Shown one piece after another: positions 1-5,471 of a DNA stretch of 5,845 nt. How positions within the stretch are numbered: position 1 is the first letter of the stretch; the number at the start of each line of letters is the position of its first letter. The notes under the pieces are model-generated. The model worked only from the letters and a program-made list of their open reading frames with translations. It was not told the DNA's origin and made no database searches. The position numbers and the translations under genes are program-made. This DNA comes from an uncultured Phycisphaerae bacterium (GTDB lineage Bacteria; Planctomycetota; Phycisphaerae; Sedimentisphaerales; Anaerohalosphaeraceae), in contig CALETL010000236.1 in assembly GCA_937920485.1 (NCBI GenBank), positions 1 to 5,845 on the forward strand, given 5' to 3'.

Positions 1-1236
1 CGGGCCTGACACACTGATCGAATGTAAGTGCTGCAGTATCTGGTCAACCGGCTTGATTGTCTCGTCTTGTCGCATATTCATATTACTGTGAATTCCTGTG
101 CGTGCAGGGGCCTCTAATGCGGACAGAGAAGCGTTTTCAGCCGGATCAGCACTATGTAGCACAGATTGTGTGTTTCGTATCTCAAAGCCTTTGGATATTC
201 CATCCTGTTCGTCAATGAAGGTTTCCGCTTCAAATGGAACCACCTTTGGATCTTTAATATCCTGAGTTTCATCCTGAAATTGACCCGTCGCATCTGAATT
301 TTCTGGCTGAGATCGGAAACCCTGCTGTTGTTCCTGTCGAGAACTCCGGAGAACTGCCTGGAGATCAGGATGAATGGATTTATCCTGATCGGCTCGAACC
401 GGCCGGATTTCTAAATCCGATTCGTCGCTCTGTTGTTTCGGCATCTGTCCTGCCGCCTCAGGGATCTGGAATTGCTTACTCTCTGTAGTATTGTTCTGGA
501 TATCATTGTCTCGGGAAACATCCGCACTTACTGTCATGGCCATTTTGGGGGCAGGAACTTGTTTTTCATCGACAGGCAGTTCCGCCTCGGCGGTGATTTT
601 CACAGACACCGGTTCTTCCCGGGGCACTGTCGATTGAACAGTCGTCTCTTGGCTCTGCTCAGAAGGTTGGCCGTTCGTTTGGTTTACCGGGTTCATTGTT
701 TCACCCATGACACCGGTATTTGCGGCCAATTGTATAGTATCTGCATTATTCAACGGATTGCTTACTTCAGCGACAGGCTGCTCAGGTGTACTTTGACCAT
801 CTGTATTTTCGAGGGGATTATTTCCTTGGTCCGGAGCTGAACAGCACATATGCTGAGTCAGATTAAAATCACCCGTTTCCACCGAAGCCACATTTCCCTG
901 AGAATATTCATCAGGCGTTTCCACCGAAACCGCATTTTCCTGAGAATATTCATCAGGTGTTTCCGTCGAAGTCGTATTTCCCTGAGAATGTTCATCAGGT
1001 GTAGGTTCTTTTCGCTCGTCAATCTTCCGCGACAGAACCTTATCAAAATCATCTGGCCTCCGGCCTTTTGTATGGACAGATCGACTCGGATTTTCGACAT
1101 TCTCACCGTCGGTCATCAAATCAGGCCGGTTCGGCTTCGATTTATGCACTTCACCGTAAGATTTAAGGTTTCCGGCGGCTTGATTAGCCGTTTTAACCGG
1201 CGCCAATATGTGTGCGAGCGAAGTTGTTTGCGGCAT
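1..1236 (-). CDS. fliK: Flagellar hook-length control protein FliK-like, N-terminal part (runs off the left edge)
   Basis: An uninterrupted minus-strand frame of 412 codons starts at an ATG at 1236 and is still open at base 1, so the C-terminus is missing. The ATG follows AGGAG (1251-1247) by 10 nt and a sigma-54 type promoter by about 50 nt. The protein is low-complexity and probably disordered, rich in Gln, Glu, Thr, Pro, Asn and Ser, with no membrane segment or signal peptide. Residues 79-120 are three 14-residue repeats of the form TPDEYSQGNVASVE. A Cys-Cys pair at 131-132 is notable in so Cys-poor a stretch. The last visible residues (VDQILQHLHS) look like the lead-in to the globular C-terminal hook domain of FliK. 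FliK family proteins are exported rulers that set hook length and switch export specificity, and typically have this kind of variable N-terminal half. The assignment rests on composition, this lead-in and the divergent flagellar context; the diagnostic domain lies outside the window. Another secreted or scaffold flagellar protein is possible. Confidence 0.62.
   Translation of the reverse strand, partial: MPQTTSLAHILAPVKTANQAAGNLKSYGEVHKSKPNRPDLMTDGENVENPSRSVHTKGRRPDDFDKVLSRKIDERKEPTPDEHSQGNTTSTETPDEYSQENAVSVETPDEYSQGNVASVETGDFNLTQHMCCSAPDQGNNPLENTDGQSTPEQPVAEVSNPLNNADTIQLAANTGVMGETMNPVNQTNGQPSEQSQETTVQSTVPREEPVSVKITAEAELPVDEKQVPAPKMAMTVSADVSRDNDIQNNTTESKQFQIPEAAGQMPKQQSDESDLEIRPVRADQDKSIHPDLQAVLRSSRQEQQQGFRSQPENSDATGQFQDETQDIKDPKVVPFEAETFIDEQDGISKGFEIRNTQSVLHSADPAENASLSALEAPARTGIHSNMNMRQDETIKPVDQILQHLHSISVSGP
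877..1002 (-). repeat. Three tandem 42-bp in-frame repeats inside the fliK-like gene
   Basis: Units lie at 961-1002, 919-960 and 877-918 (gene order), each encoding 14 residues: TPDEHSQGNTTSTE, TPDEYSQENAVSVE and TPDEYSQGNVASVE. By hand count, units 2 and 3 differ at 4 of 42 bases, and unit 1 differs from each at 7. A degenerate continuation (TGDFNLTQ) follows. The unit is a multiple of three, so gain or loss of a copy would keep the frame. It probably arose by recent local duplication in the disordered ruler part of the protein. Confidence 0.93.
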
Positions 1237-1296
1237 ATCGTGTAAACTCCTGTTATACCCATACCTTTTCTGAATATCACGTACCCACTTAAATGG

Positions 1297-1312
1297 AGCA
1301 AAAAATATGCCA
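1297..1312 (-). promoter_or_regulatory. Sigma-54 (RpoN) -24/-12 promoter for the fliK-like gene
   Basis: Read on the minus strand the site is TGGCATATTTTTTGCT. It has the invariant GG and GC dinucleotides with exactly 10 nt between them, matching the consensus TGGCACG-N4-TTGCW except at the last two positions of the -24 box. The C of the GC at 1298 predicts transcription from about 1286, giving a leader of about 50 nt before the ATG at 1236. Confidence 0.75.
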
Positions 1313-1429
1313 TCCTTATCTATCTTTTTTACGAAATAGCTGTAACCTACTGTAATCAATGAAGTTAAAAAATATACGGGAAATTCCAAGCAGATCGTCC
1401 TTTTGAGGAAATAGCACTTTTATTCATAC

Positions 1430-1441
1430 TTTTCCGGAAAA
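1430..1441. promoter_or_regulatory. 12-bp perfect palindrome TTTTCCGGAAAA, candidate regulator site
   Basis: The sequence is an exact 12-bp palindrome located between the two divergent promoters, centred about 150 bp upstream of the predicted fliK-like start site and about 227 bp upstream of the predicted flgB start site. Upstream activators of sigma-54 promoters commonly bind dyads at such distances. The functional role is inference only. Confidence 0.3.
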
Positions 1442-1498
1442 AATATCCCTTTGGAAGCTATCTTTTAAGGATTTCGAGAAATATTAATGATCTTTTTA

Positions 1499-1533
1499 TT
1501 TTTTAGACACCTTTTAAGAGTCTGTCTAAAAAA
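1499..1533. promoter_or_regulatory. 11-bp inverted repeat TTTTTTAGACA-N13-TGTCTAAAAAA, candidate activator site
   Basis: The arms at 1499-1509 and 1523-1533 are perfect reverse complements around a 13-nt spacer. The centre is about 147 bp upstream of the predicted flgB transcription start, a typical enhancer distance for an RpoN activator. As RNA it could form an AU-rich hairpin followed by a short A run, but no gene ends here, so a terminator role is less likely. Binding by an activator is inferred, not shown. Confidence 0.4.
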
Positions 1534-1635
1534 CAAACGCATTAAAAACTTCTTTTACTGTCCTGTTTTTATAAAAAAGAGAAAAAACACCGTTTTTCAA
1601 CAAGAAAAAGCGGGATATGTCACCGTTTCAAGGTT

Positions 1636-1652
1636 TTGGCATAATTCTTGCT
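1636..1652 (+). promoter_or_regulatory. Sigma-54 (RpoN) -24/-12 promoter for the flgB operon
   Basis: The core TGGCATAATTCTTGCT (1637-1652) contains GG (1638-1639) and GC (1650-1651) separated by exactly 10 nt, the required sigma-54 spacing, and a full TTGCT -12 box. The -24 box has CAT where CAC is the consensus. Transcription is predicted from about 1663, leaving a leader of about 43 nt before the GTG at 1706. The -24 hexamer plus following A is identical to the divergent promoter at 1297-1312. Confidence 0.8.
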
Positions 1653-1693
1653 ATCTTGATGGTGTGTAGTTTTATCTAATCCGAAAAATGATT

Positions 1694-1699
1694 GGAGAA
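1694..1699 (+). promoter_or_regulatory. Ribosome binding site deciding the flgB start
   Basis: GGAGAA lies 6 nt before the GTG at 1706. The in-frame ATG at 1688 lies upstream of this site and is preceded only by ATCCGAAAA, which has no Shine-Dalgarno match. The GTG is therefore the better start. Confidence 0.65.
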
Positions 1700-1705
1700 A
1701 TAACC

Positions 1706-2062
1706 GTGATTCATGATTCGACTGTAATGGACCTTCTGACAGCAGGGATGAGAGCCGAGTCCCAGCGACAGAAGACCATTGCCAACAATATTGCGAATAT
1801 TAATACGGATGGTTTCCGCCGTTCGGAAATCAATTTTGATGACGTTCTGGCAAAAGCATTGGGCAAAAAAGGCTCGTTTGATCCGGCCACCTTAAAAACC
1901 GAGGTCATTCAACCCGAGAATACACCCATCAATGAGTTTGGAAGCGATGTGGGCCTGGATACAGAAGTCGGGGAAATGGCCAAGAACTCCCTGAGACATA
2001 GAACCTATATGCTGGTTCTTAAAAAGAAATATCAGCAAATGAACGAGGCCATGAAGTTCTAA
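1706..2062 (+). CDS. flgB: Flagellar proximal rod protein FlgB
   Basis: FlgB is a subunit of the proximal rod, exported through the flagellar type III system and assembled above FliE in the periplasm. The start is taken as GTG 1706 because of the GGAGAA site just before it, giving 118 residues, a usual length for the family. An ATG 18 bases upstream would add six residues. The N-terminal rod signature is at residues 26-37 (ANNIANINTDGF), preceded by the helix with RQKT. The C-terminal helix (VGEMAKNSLRHRTYMLVLKK region) matches the family ending that packs against the N-terminal helix in the rod. There is no cleavable signal peptide, as expected for an export substrate. It is the first gene of the operon, downstream of a sigma-54 promoter, and ends 20 bp before flgC. 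The product call is secure; the start is less so. Confidence 0.92.
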   Translation: MIHDSTVMDLLTAGMRAESQRQKTIANNIANINTDGFRRSEINFDDVLAKALGKKGSFDPATLKTEVIQPENTPINEFGSDVGLDTEVGEMAKNSLRHRTYMLVLKKKYQQMNEAMKF

Positions 2063-2082
2063 TTTAGAAAGAACCAAAATCG

Positions 2083-2493
2083 ATGAAAGTTGAACCTAAC
2101 ACATTCAATACAATTGACATCGCCACTTCAGGGCTGCGTGCCTATGGCCGCCAGATGAAGGTTATTGGCTCGAACATGGCTAACATTCAAACCACTGACG
2201 CCGGTAACGGGCAACCCTACCGTCGACTGATTGCTGAATTTGAAGCCAAAACGGATGACGGTGTCGGCGGTGTTGACATCAAGGACATTGTCAGGGACCC
2301 AAGCCCGTTTCAGCAAGTGCTTAAGCCCGGCCATCCTAATGCGGATGAAAACGGCTATGTTTCCATGCCGAATGTGAATTGGGCGACTGAAATGGTTAAC
2401 CTGAATGCGGCCAGCCGGGCGTATCAGGCGAATGCGGCCATCCTGAGACGGTATCAGAAAATGGTCGAAAGCAGTTTGGAATTGTTAAGATAA
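2083..2493 (+). CDS. flgC: Flagellar proximal rod protein FlgC
   Basis: FlgC is the second proximal rod protein, and works with FlgB and FliE to link the MS ring to the distal rod. The 136-residue product has the usual family length. Visible signatures are the N-terminal rod motif at 16-38 (SGLRAYGRQMKVIGSNMANI, then QTT), the PYRR element at 45-48, the HPNADENGYVSMPNVN block at 84-99, and the EMVNLNAASRAYQAN helix at 103-117, followed by a C-terminal amphipathic helix. The gene starts at ATG 2083 after a weak purine-rich AGAAAGAA stretch (2066-2073), so translation may partly depend on ribosomes finishing flgB 20 bp upstream. It ends 17 bp before fliE. Nothing is truncated or unusual. Confidence 0.96.
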   Translation: MKVEPNTFNTIDIATSGLRAYGRQMKVIGSNMANIQTTDAGNGQPYRRLIAEFEAKTDDGVGGVDIKDIVRDPSPFQQVLKPGHPNADENGYVSMPNVNWATEMVNLNAASRAYQANAAILRRYQKMVESSLELLR

Positions 2494-2510
2494 GATATAG
2501 GGAGTCATAA

Positions 2511-2825
2511 ATGTCCGTACAATTTAATCCCAATATTGCAAATCTACAAAAAACAGAAGCCCTCCGTCCCTCTCCGCAAACCATACAGCAACCGCAGGGC
2601 AATAAGGTTGATTTTGGAAATGCCGTTCAGCGATCTCTTGATAAGGTCAACGATCAGCAAGGAGAGGCCAACCAGTCCATCGTCGATCTGCTGAGCGGTA
2701 AACAGCAGGATATTAATTCGGTTGTAGCGGATGTGGCTAAGGCGGATATGAGCTTTAAGATGCTCGTGGGCGTTCGCAATAAACTCGTCGAAGCTTACAA
2801 AGAAACGATGCGAATGCAAATCTAA
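2511..2825 (+). CDS. fliE: Flagellar hook-basal body protein FliE (MS ring/rod adaptor)
   Basis: FliE sits at the junction between the FliF MS ring and the FlgB/FlgC rod and is one of the first export substrates. The 104-residue product matches the usual length. The first 30 residues are polar and Gln-rich. Two helices follow, and the C-terminus at 88-104 (VRNKLVEAYKETMRMQI) is the family signature almost exactly. The ATG at 2511 follows GGGAG (2500-2504) by 6 nt, a good site. The stop codon TAA (2823-2825) overlaps an ATG as TAATG, an arrangement typical of translational coupling, but that ATG opens only a five-codon frame (see the fliE-fliF junction). Confidence 0.96.
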   Translation: MSVQFNPNIANLQKTEALRPSPQTIQQPQGNKVDFGNAVQRSLDKVNDQQGEANQSIVDLLSGKQQDINSVVADVAKADMSFKMLVGVRNKLVEAYKETMRMQI

Positions 2826-2842
2826 TGAATCGACAGCGATAA
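2825..2842 (+). promoter_or_regulatory. Five-codon minicistron (MNRQR) overlapping the fliE stop, in frame with fliF
   Basis: The ATG at 2825 overlaps the fliE stop as TAATG, is in the same frame as fliF, and is closed by TAA at 2840. Without that TAA, FliF would begin here with a longer leader and would have an ordinary coupled start. It could be a reinitiation device feeding ribosomes to the fliF start 33 nt further on, a relic of a former fliF start, or a sign of a base error at 2840. Its translation is not shown. Confidence 0.3.
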
Positions 2843-2862
2843 CAACACTCTGATTTACAGAT

Positions 2863-2868
2863 AGGTGG
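2863..2868 (+). promoter_or_regulatory. Probable ribosome binding site for fliF
   Basis: AGGTGG lies 7 nt before the CTG codon at 2876, a normal Shine-Dalgarno spacing. A second purine site, GGAG at 2901-2904, lies 10 nt before another in-frame CTG at 2915, so the initiation point is not settled. Confidence 0.45.
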
Positions 2869-2875
2869 TACAGGA

Positions 2876-4441
2876 CTGTTTGAAAAAATAAATATAATTT
2901 GGAGTAAGATCGGCCTGGTTCAAAAGGCCCTGCTGGCAGCCATCGTCATCGCATGTGTTCTGACCGGAACATTATTGACAAAATGGGCAACCCAGCCGGA
3001 CATGCGGCTTTTGTTTGGAAATCTGGATATCGAGGAAAGTGCCAAGATCACCGAGAAGATCAGTGAGAAAGATGTTCCTTATGAAATCCGCGGTAACGGT
3101 TCCAGTATTTATGTCCCCGCCGATCAAATCCATACCTTACGCGCGGCCCTGGCACGCGACGGCCTGATGCCACGCAGCGGCGAACCGGGTTATGAGATTT
3201 TTGACAATGAGAAACTCGGCGTCAGCCCGATGGTCCAGAAAATGAACTACAACCGGGCCATTCAGGGGGAACTGGCACGCACGATTCAGGTGTTTGAGGG
3301 TGTCGAATTTGCACGTGTTCATATCGTTCGCCCTGAACAGACGATGTTTGTTTCAGAAGGCGAATCCGCAACCGCTTCCGTGATGCTCCGCCTGAAACCC
3401 GGCTACCAACTCGGCGCCGGTACTGTCACTGCTATTTCAAATCTGGTTGCCGGCGCCATTGAAGGCCTTCAATCAGAACATGTTACCGTCACTGACAGTA
3501 ACGGCCGGATGTTGAGTTCTCAATCTTCAGAAAACGGTCTGGTTGCCGGGGCCAATAATTACAAAGACTACAAATCCAGTGTTGAACAGGAAATGAGCGG
3601 CAATATTTTACGGTCCCTCGAGGCCGTCCTGGGCTCGGGTCGAGCAACCGTTATCGCTCAGGCCACACTTGATATGACTCAGGAAACCATCGTTAAAAAA
3701 ACCTATGATAAAGGCGTTGCGGAACAAGAAATTATCGACGAAACCTCAATCATCCAAAACCCCTCGCATGATGAGAACGGCAATGAAACTCAGGCAGGCA
3801 ATGAAGAAAAAAGCGGTACAACAACAACGACGAATAAAATCCCGGAAACCATAACGACTACTGCCACTGTTCCGGGTAAGGTCTCTGCCTGGTCCGTGGC
3901 CGTGATCGTTGATCTGGCGAAAGAAAAAGTCGTTGCGGCCGATGGTGCAGAGTCCGGCGATCAGGCAACCACCAACGCTGAAGCAGGCGAAACGGAACTG
4001 ATTATGACAGTGGAGGATGTAAAAGAGGTTGTTCGGGTTGCTGTTGGACCCAGTTTGATCGCTGACAACAATCTAAGTGTCAAGCATGTTGCATTTAACC
4101 GTCCGCAGGTAGTGTTGTTTGATGACGAGCCGACGACATTGGACAAACTGGCTCCTTATGCGGAGATTGCGCGTCAGTCTTCGATGGGAATCTTTGCCGT
4201 TTGTGGATTGCTCGTCTTGAAAATCTTTACCCGTGCGGGGAAACAAACGGCCGCATCGAGTCCCCAGGCAAATGCTTCCGATTCGACGCAAGCGTTTCCT
4301 CTCTCCGGCGGAAGCCCGATGTTGACGAGTGGGAATAATGAGGCCATAACAGCAATTCGGAATCAAATTAATTGGCAGCTTCGTGAAAATCCCGAACAGA
4401 CACGGCAACTCTTTTCATCATGGCTCTCAGAGGACTCGTAA
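2876..4441 (+). CDS. fliF: Flagellar MS-ring protein FliF, probable CTG start
   Basis: FliF oligomerises into the MS ring in the inner membrane, which anchors the rod, houses the export gate and carries FliG. From CTG 2876 the product is 521 residues, near family length. Residues 1-17 resemble the usual cytoplasmic leader, 18-34 form the first membrane helix (ALLAAIVIACVLTGTLL), and the ring-building region follows with LLFGNLD at 45-51, NYNRAIQGELARTI at 124-137, ARVHIVRPE at 146-154 and ASV at 167-169. A Thr-rich, low-complexity insertion precedes AWSVAVIVDL. The second membrane helix is near 437-452, and the C-terminal tail ENPEQTRQLFSSWL (504-517) is the FliG-binding segment. No in-frame ATG, GTG or TTG exists between the stop at 2840 and TTG 2975, and that TTG would delete the first membrane helix; hence the CTG choice. 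ATA 2888, ATT 2897 or CTG 2915 are alternatives. The gene ends 3 bp before fliG. Confidence 0.93.
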   Translation: MFEKINIIWSKIGLVQKALLAAIVIACVLTGTLLTKWATQPDMRLLFGNLDIEESAKITEKISEKDVPYEIRGNGSSIYVPADQIHTLRAALARDGLMPRSGEPGYEIFDNEKLGVSPMVQKMNYNRAIQGELARTIQVFEGVEFARVHIVRPEQTMFVSEGESATASVMLRLKPGYQLGAGTVTAISNLVAGAIEGLQSEHVTVTDSNGRMLSSQSSENGLVAGANNYKDYKSSVEQEMSGNILRSLEAVLGSGRATVIAQATLDMTQETIVKKTYDKGVAEQEIIDETSIIQNPSHDENGNETQAGNEEKSGTTTTTNKIPETITTTATVPGKVSAWSVAVIVDLAKEKVVAADGAESGDQATTNAEAGETELIMTVEDVKEVVRVAVGPSLIADNNLSVKHVAFNRPQVVLFDDEPTTLDKLAPYAEIARQSSMGIFAVCGLLVLKIFTRAGKQTAASSPQANASDSTQAFPLSGGSPMLTSGNNEAITAIRNQINWQLRENPEQTRQLFSSWLSEDS

Positions 4442-4444
4442 ACC

Positions 4445-5464
4445 ATGACGCTAACAGGTATTCAAAAAGCGGCCTTGTTACTAACAACGCTCGACACAGC
4501 CACTGCAACGGATCTTCTCAAGGGTCAGCCGCAGCAAGCGGTCCAGAAAATTGCCATGGAACTGTCTGAATTGGACCTCAAAGGGAAAATGAACACCGAT
4601 CAGGCAACTGAAATTACACGACAGTTTTGTACCGAGTTAACTCGTCCGAAGAGCGGGGAATTGCACATTAAACAATTTGTGAGTTCTCTGCTGCAGGATT
4701 CCGCAGGAAAAGAAAAGGCGGCTGAACTGCAAAATAAAATGCAGCAGGCCGTGATCCAGCGAGATCCGTATGTCATCATTGCCGATGCAGCGCCGGTCCA
4801 TCTGGCGTCCGTCCTTCAGAATGAGTCGCCTCAGGCCATCGCCATCGTTTTGTCTGAAATTCCGCCCAAACTCGGCACGGAAGTATTAAGCCGCCTTGAT
4901 GAGCAGAAGGCTCAGATGACTGTCTGGCGGATGGCTCAACCAACAAGCGTCTCCCGGCAAACGGTCCTTCGAATCGGTGAGACAGTCCATAAACACCTTG
5001 TCGAATTGCAGTCTCAGCAGGTAGGCCAGGTGGTTCCCGAAGAGGATGCTTCCAGCGCCAACCTGCGGCAAATCGCATTGGTTCTGGGCGGCTTGAGCAA
5101 GGAAAAACGCGATGCTTTTCTGAAAACAATCGAAGGCAAAGACAATGAAGCCGCCAACATGGTTCGGGCGCTGATGGTAACCTGGGAAGATATCCCGAGA
5201 ATTGAAGATAAATCTCTGCAGGAAATTTTGAGACAGATAGAAGCATCTGTGTTGGCCAAGGCGCTGCAGGGAGCCGAGGCGAATATTGCCGCAAAGATCA
5301 ACGGAAACATTTCAGAACGCATGAAAGAAATGATCGAAGAAGAAGTTTCCCTCATGGGCACTCCGAAAAAAAAGGATATTTTAGAGGCTCGCGAGGAAAT
5401 GATTCAGCCGCTGCGTGACGCCAATAAATCCGGAGACTTAGAATTTATCGAGGAGGAGGATTAG
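4445..5464 (+). CDS. fliG: Flagellar motor switch protein FliG
   Basis: FliG forms the upper part of the C-ring; it binds FliF through its N-terminal domain and meets the stator through its C-terminal domain to generate torque. The 339-residue length is normal. The N-terminal domain begins with IQKAALLLTTLD (6-17). The middle domain has ESPQ at 127-130, where the family usually shows EHPQ, followed by AIAIVLSEIPP. The C-terminal domain contains WEDIPRIEDKSLQEILRQIE (247-266), corresponding to the charged torque helix region, and then ALQGA where ALKGA is common. The family hinge motif MFxF appears as MVTW at 244-247. The tail ends in EFIEEED. The start is ATG 4445, 3 bp after the fliF stop, with AGAGG (4429-4433) inside the end of fliF, so the genes are closely coupled. 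The identity is secure; residue-level effects are inferred. Confidence 0.95.
   Translation: MTLTGIQKAALLLTTLDTATATDLLKGQPQQAVQKIAMELSELDLKGKMNTDQATEITRQFCTELTRPKSGELHIKQFVSSLLQDSAGKEKAAELQNKMQQAVIQRDPYVIIADAAPVHLASVLQNESPQAIAIVLSEIPPKLGTEVLSRLDEQKAQMTVWRMAQPTSVSRQTVLRIGETVHKHLVELQSQQVGQVVPEEDASSANLRQIALVLGGLSKEKRDAFLKTIEGKDNEAANMVRALMVTWEDIPRIEDKSLQEILRQIEASVLAKALQGAEANIAAKINGNISERMKEMIEEEVSLMGTPKKKDILEAREEMIQPLRDANKSGDLEFIEEED
5451..5460 (+). promoter_or_regulatory. Strong fliH ribosome binding site embedded in the end of fliG
   Basis: AGGAGGAGGA lies over the last codons of fliG, where it encodes the acidic tail. It sits 11 nt before ATG 5472 and 5 nt before the in-frame TTG 5466, so either codon could be the fliH start. 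Confidence 0.6.
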
Positions 5465-5471
5465 ATTGGTC

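Larger units (their letters stand above)
1237..1705. other. AT-rich intergenic regulatory region between the divergent fliK-like gene and flgB
   Basis: About 470 bp without a convincing gene separate the two divergent start codons. It carries a sigma-54 type promoter near each end, pointing outward. Between them are a perfect 12-bp palindrome (1430-1441), an 11-bp inverted repeat with a 13-nt spacer (1499-1533), an AT-only palindrome TTTTTATAAAAA (1566-1577) and an exact direct repeat CACCGTTT (1588-1595 and 1621-1628, 33 bp apart). The motif CTTTT(A/G)AGR occurs three times (from 1400, 1462 and 1511). Base composition is much more AT-rich than in the genes. This fits a shared upstream region where an RpoN activator binds and DNA bends; the protein that binds is not visible here. 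Confidence 0.75.

Noticed and set aside
433..1245. Two plus-strand open frames (433-840 and 850-1245) antisense to the fliK-like gene
   Set aside because: Both are Arg/His/Cys/Phe-rich, as expected from reading a Gln/Glu/Thr-rich gene backwards, lack ribosome binding sites, and lie on the strand opposite a continuous 412-codon frame with promoter and Shine-Dalgarno site.
1499..1533. The inverted repeat as a transposon end or rho-independent terminator
   Set aside because: There is no transposase, no partner end or target duplication, and no transcript that needs to end between two divergent promoters; the stem is mostly A-T with a 13-nt loop.
1487..1669. 60-codon plus-strand open frame in the intergenic region (begins MIFLFFRHLL)
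   Set aside because: It has no good ribosome binding site, its composition simply follows the AT-rich DNA, and it overlaps the inverted repeat and the flgB sigma-54 promoter.
3150..3165. TGGCACG at 3150 inside fliF, resembling a sigma-54 -24 box (also TGGCAC at 3273)
   Set aside because: Neither has GC at the required 10-nt distance after GG, and both encode conserved FliF residues.
4776..5361. Long minus-strand open frames opposite fliG (172 and 115 codons)
   Set aside because: They are shadows of the fliG codon pattern, with no ribosome binding site and no recognisable protein features.
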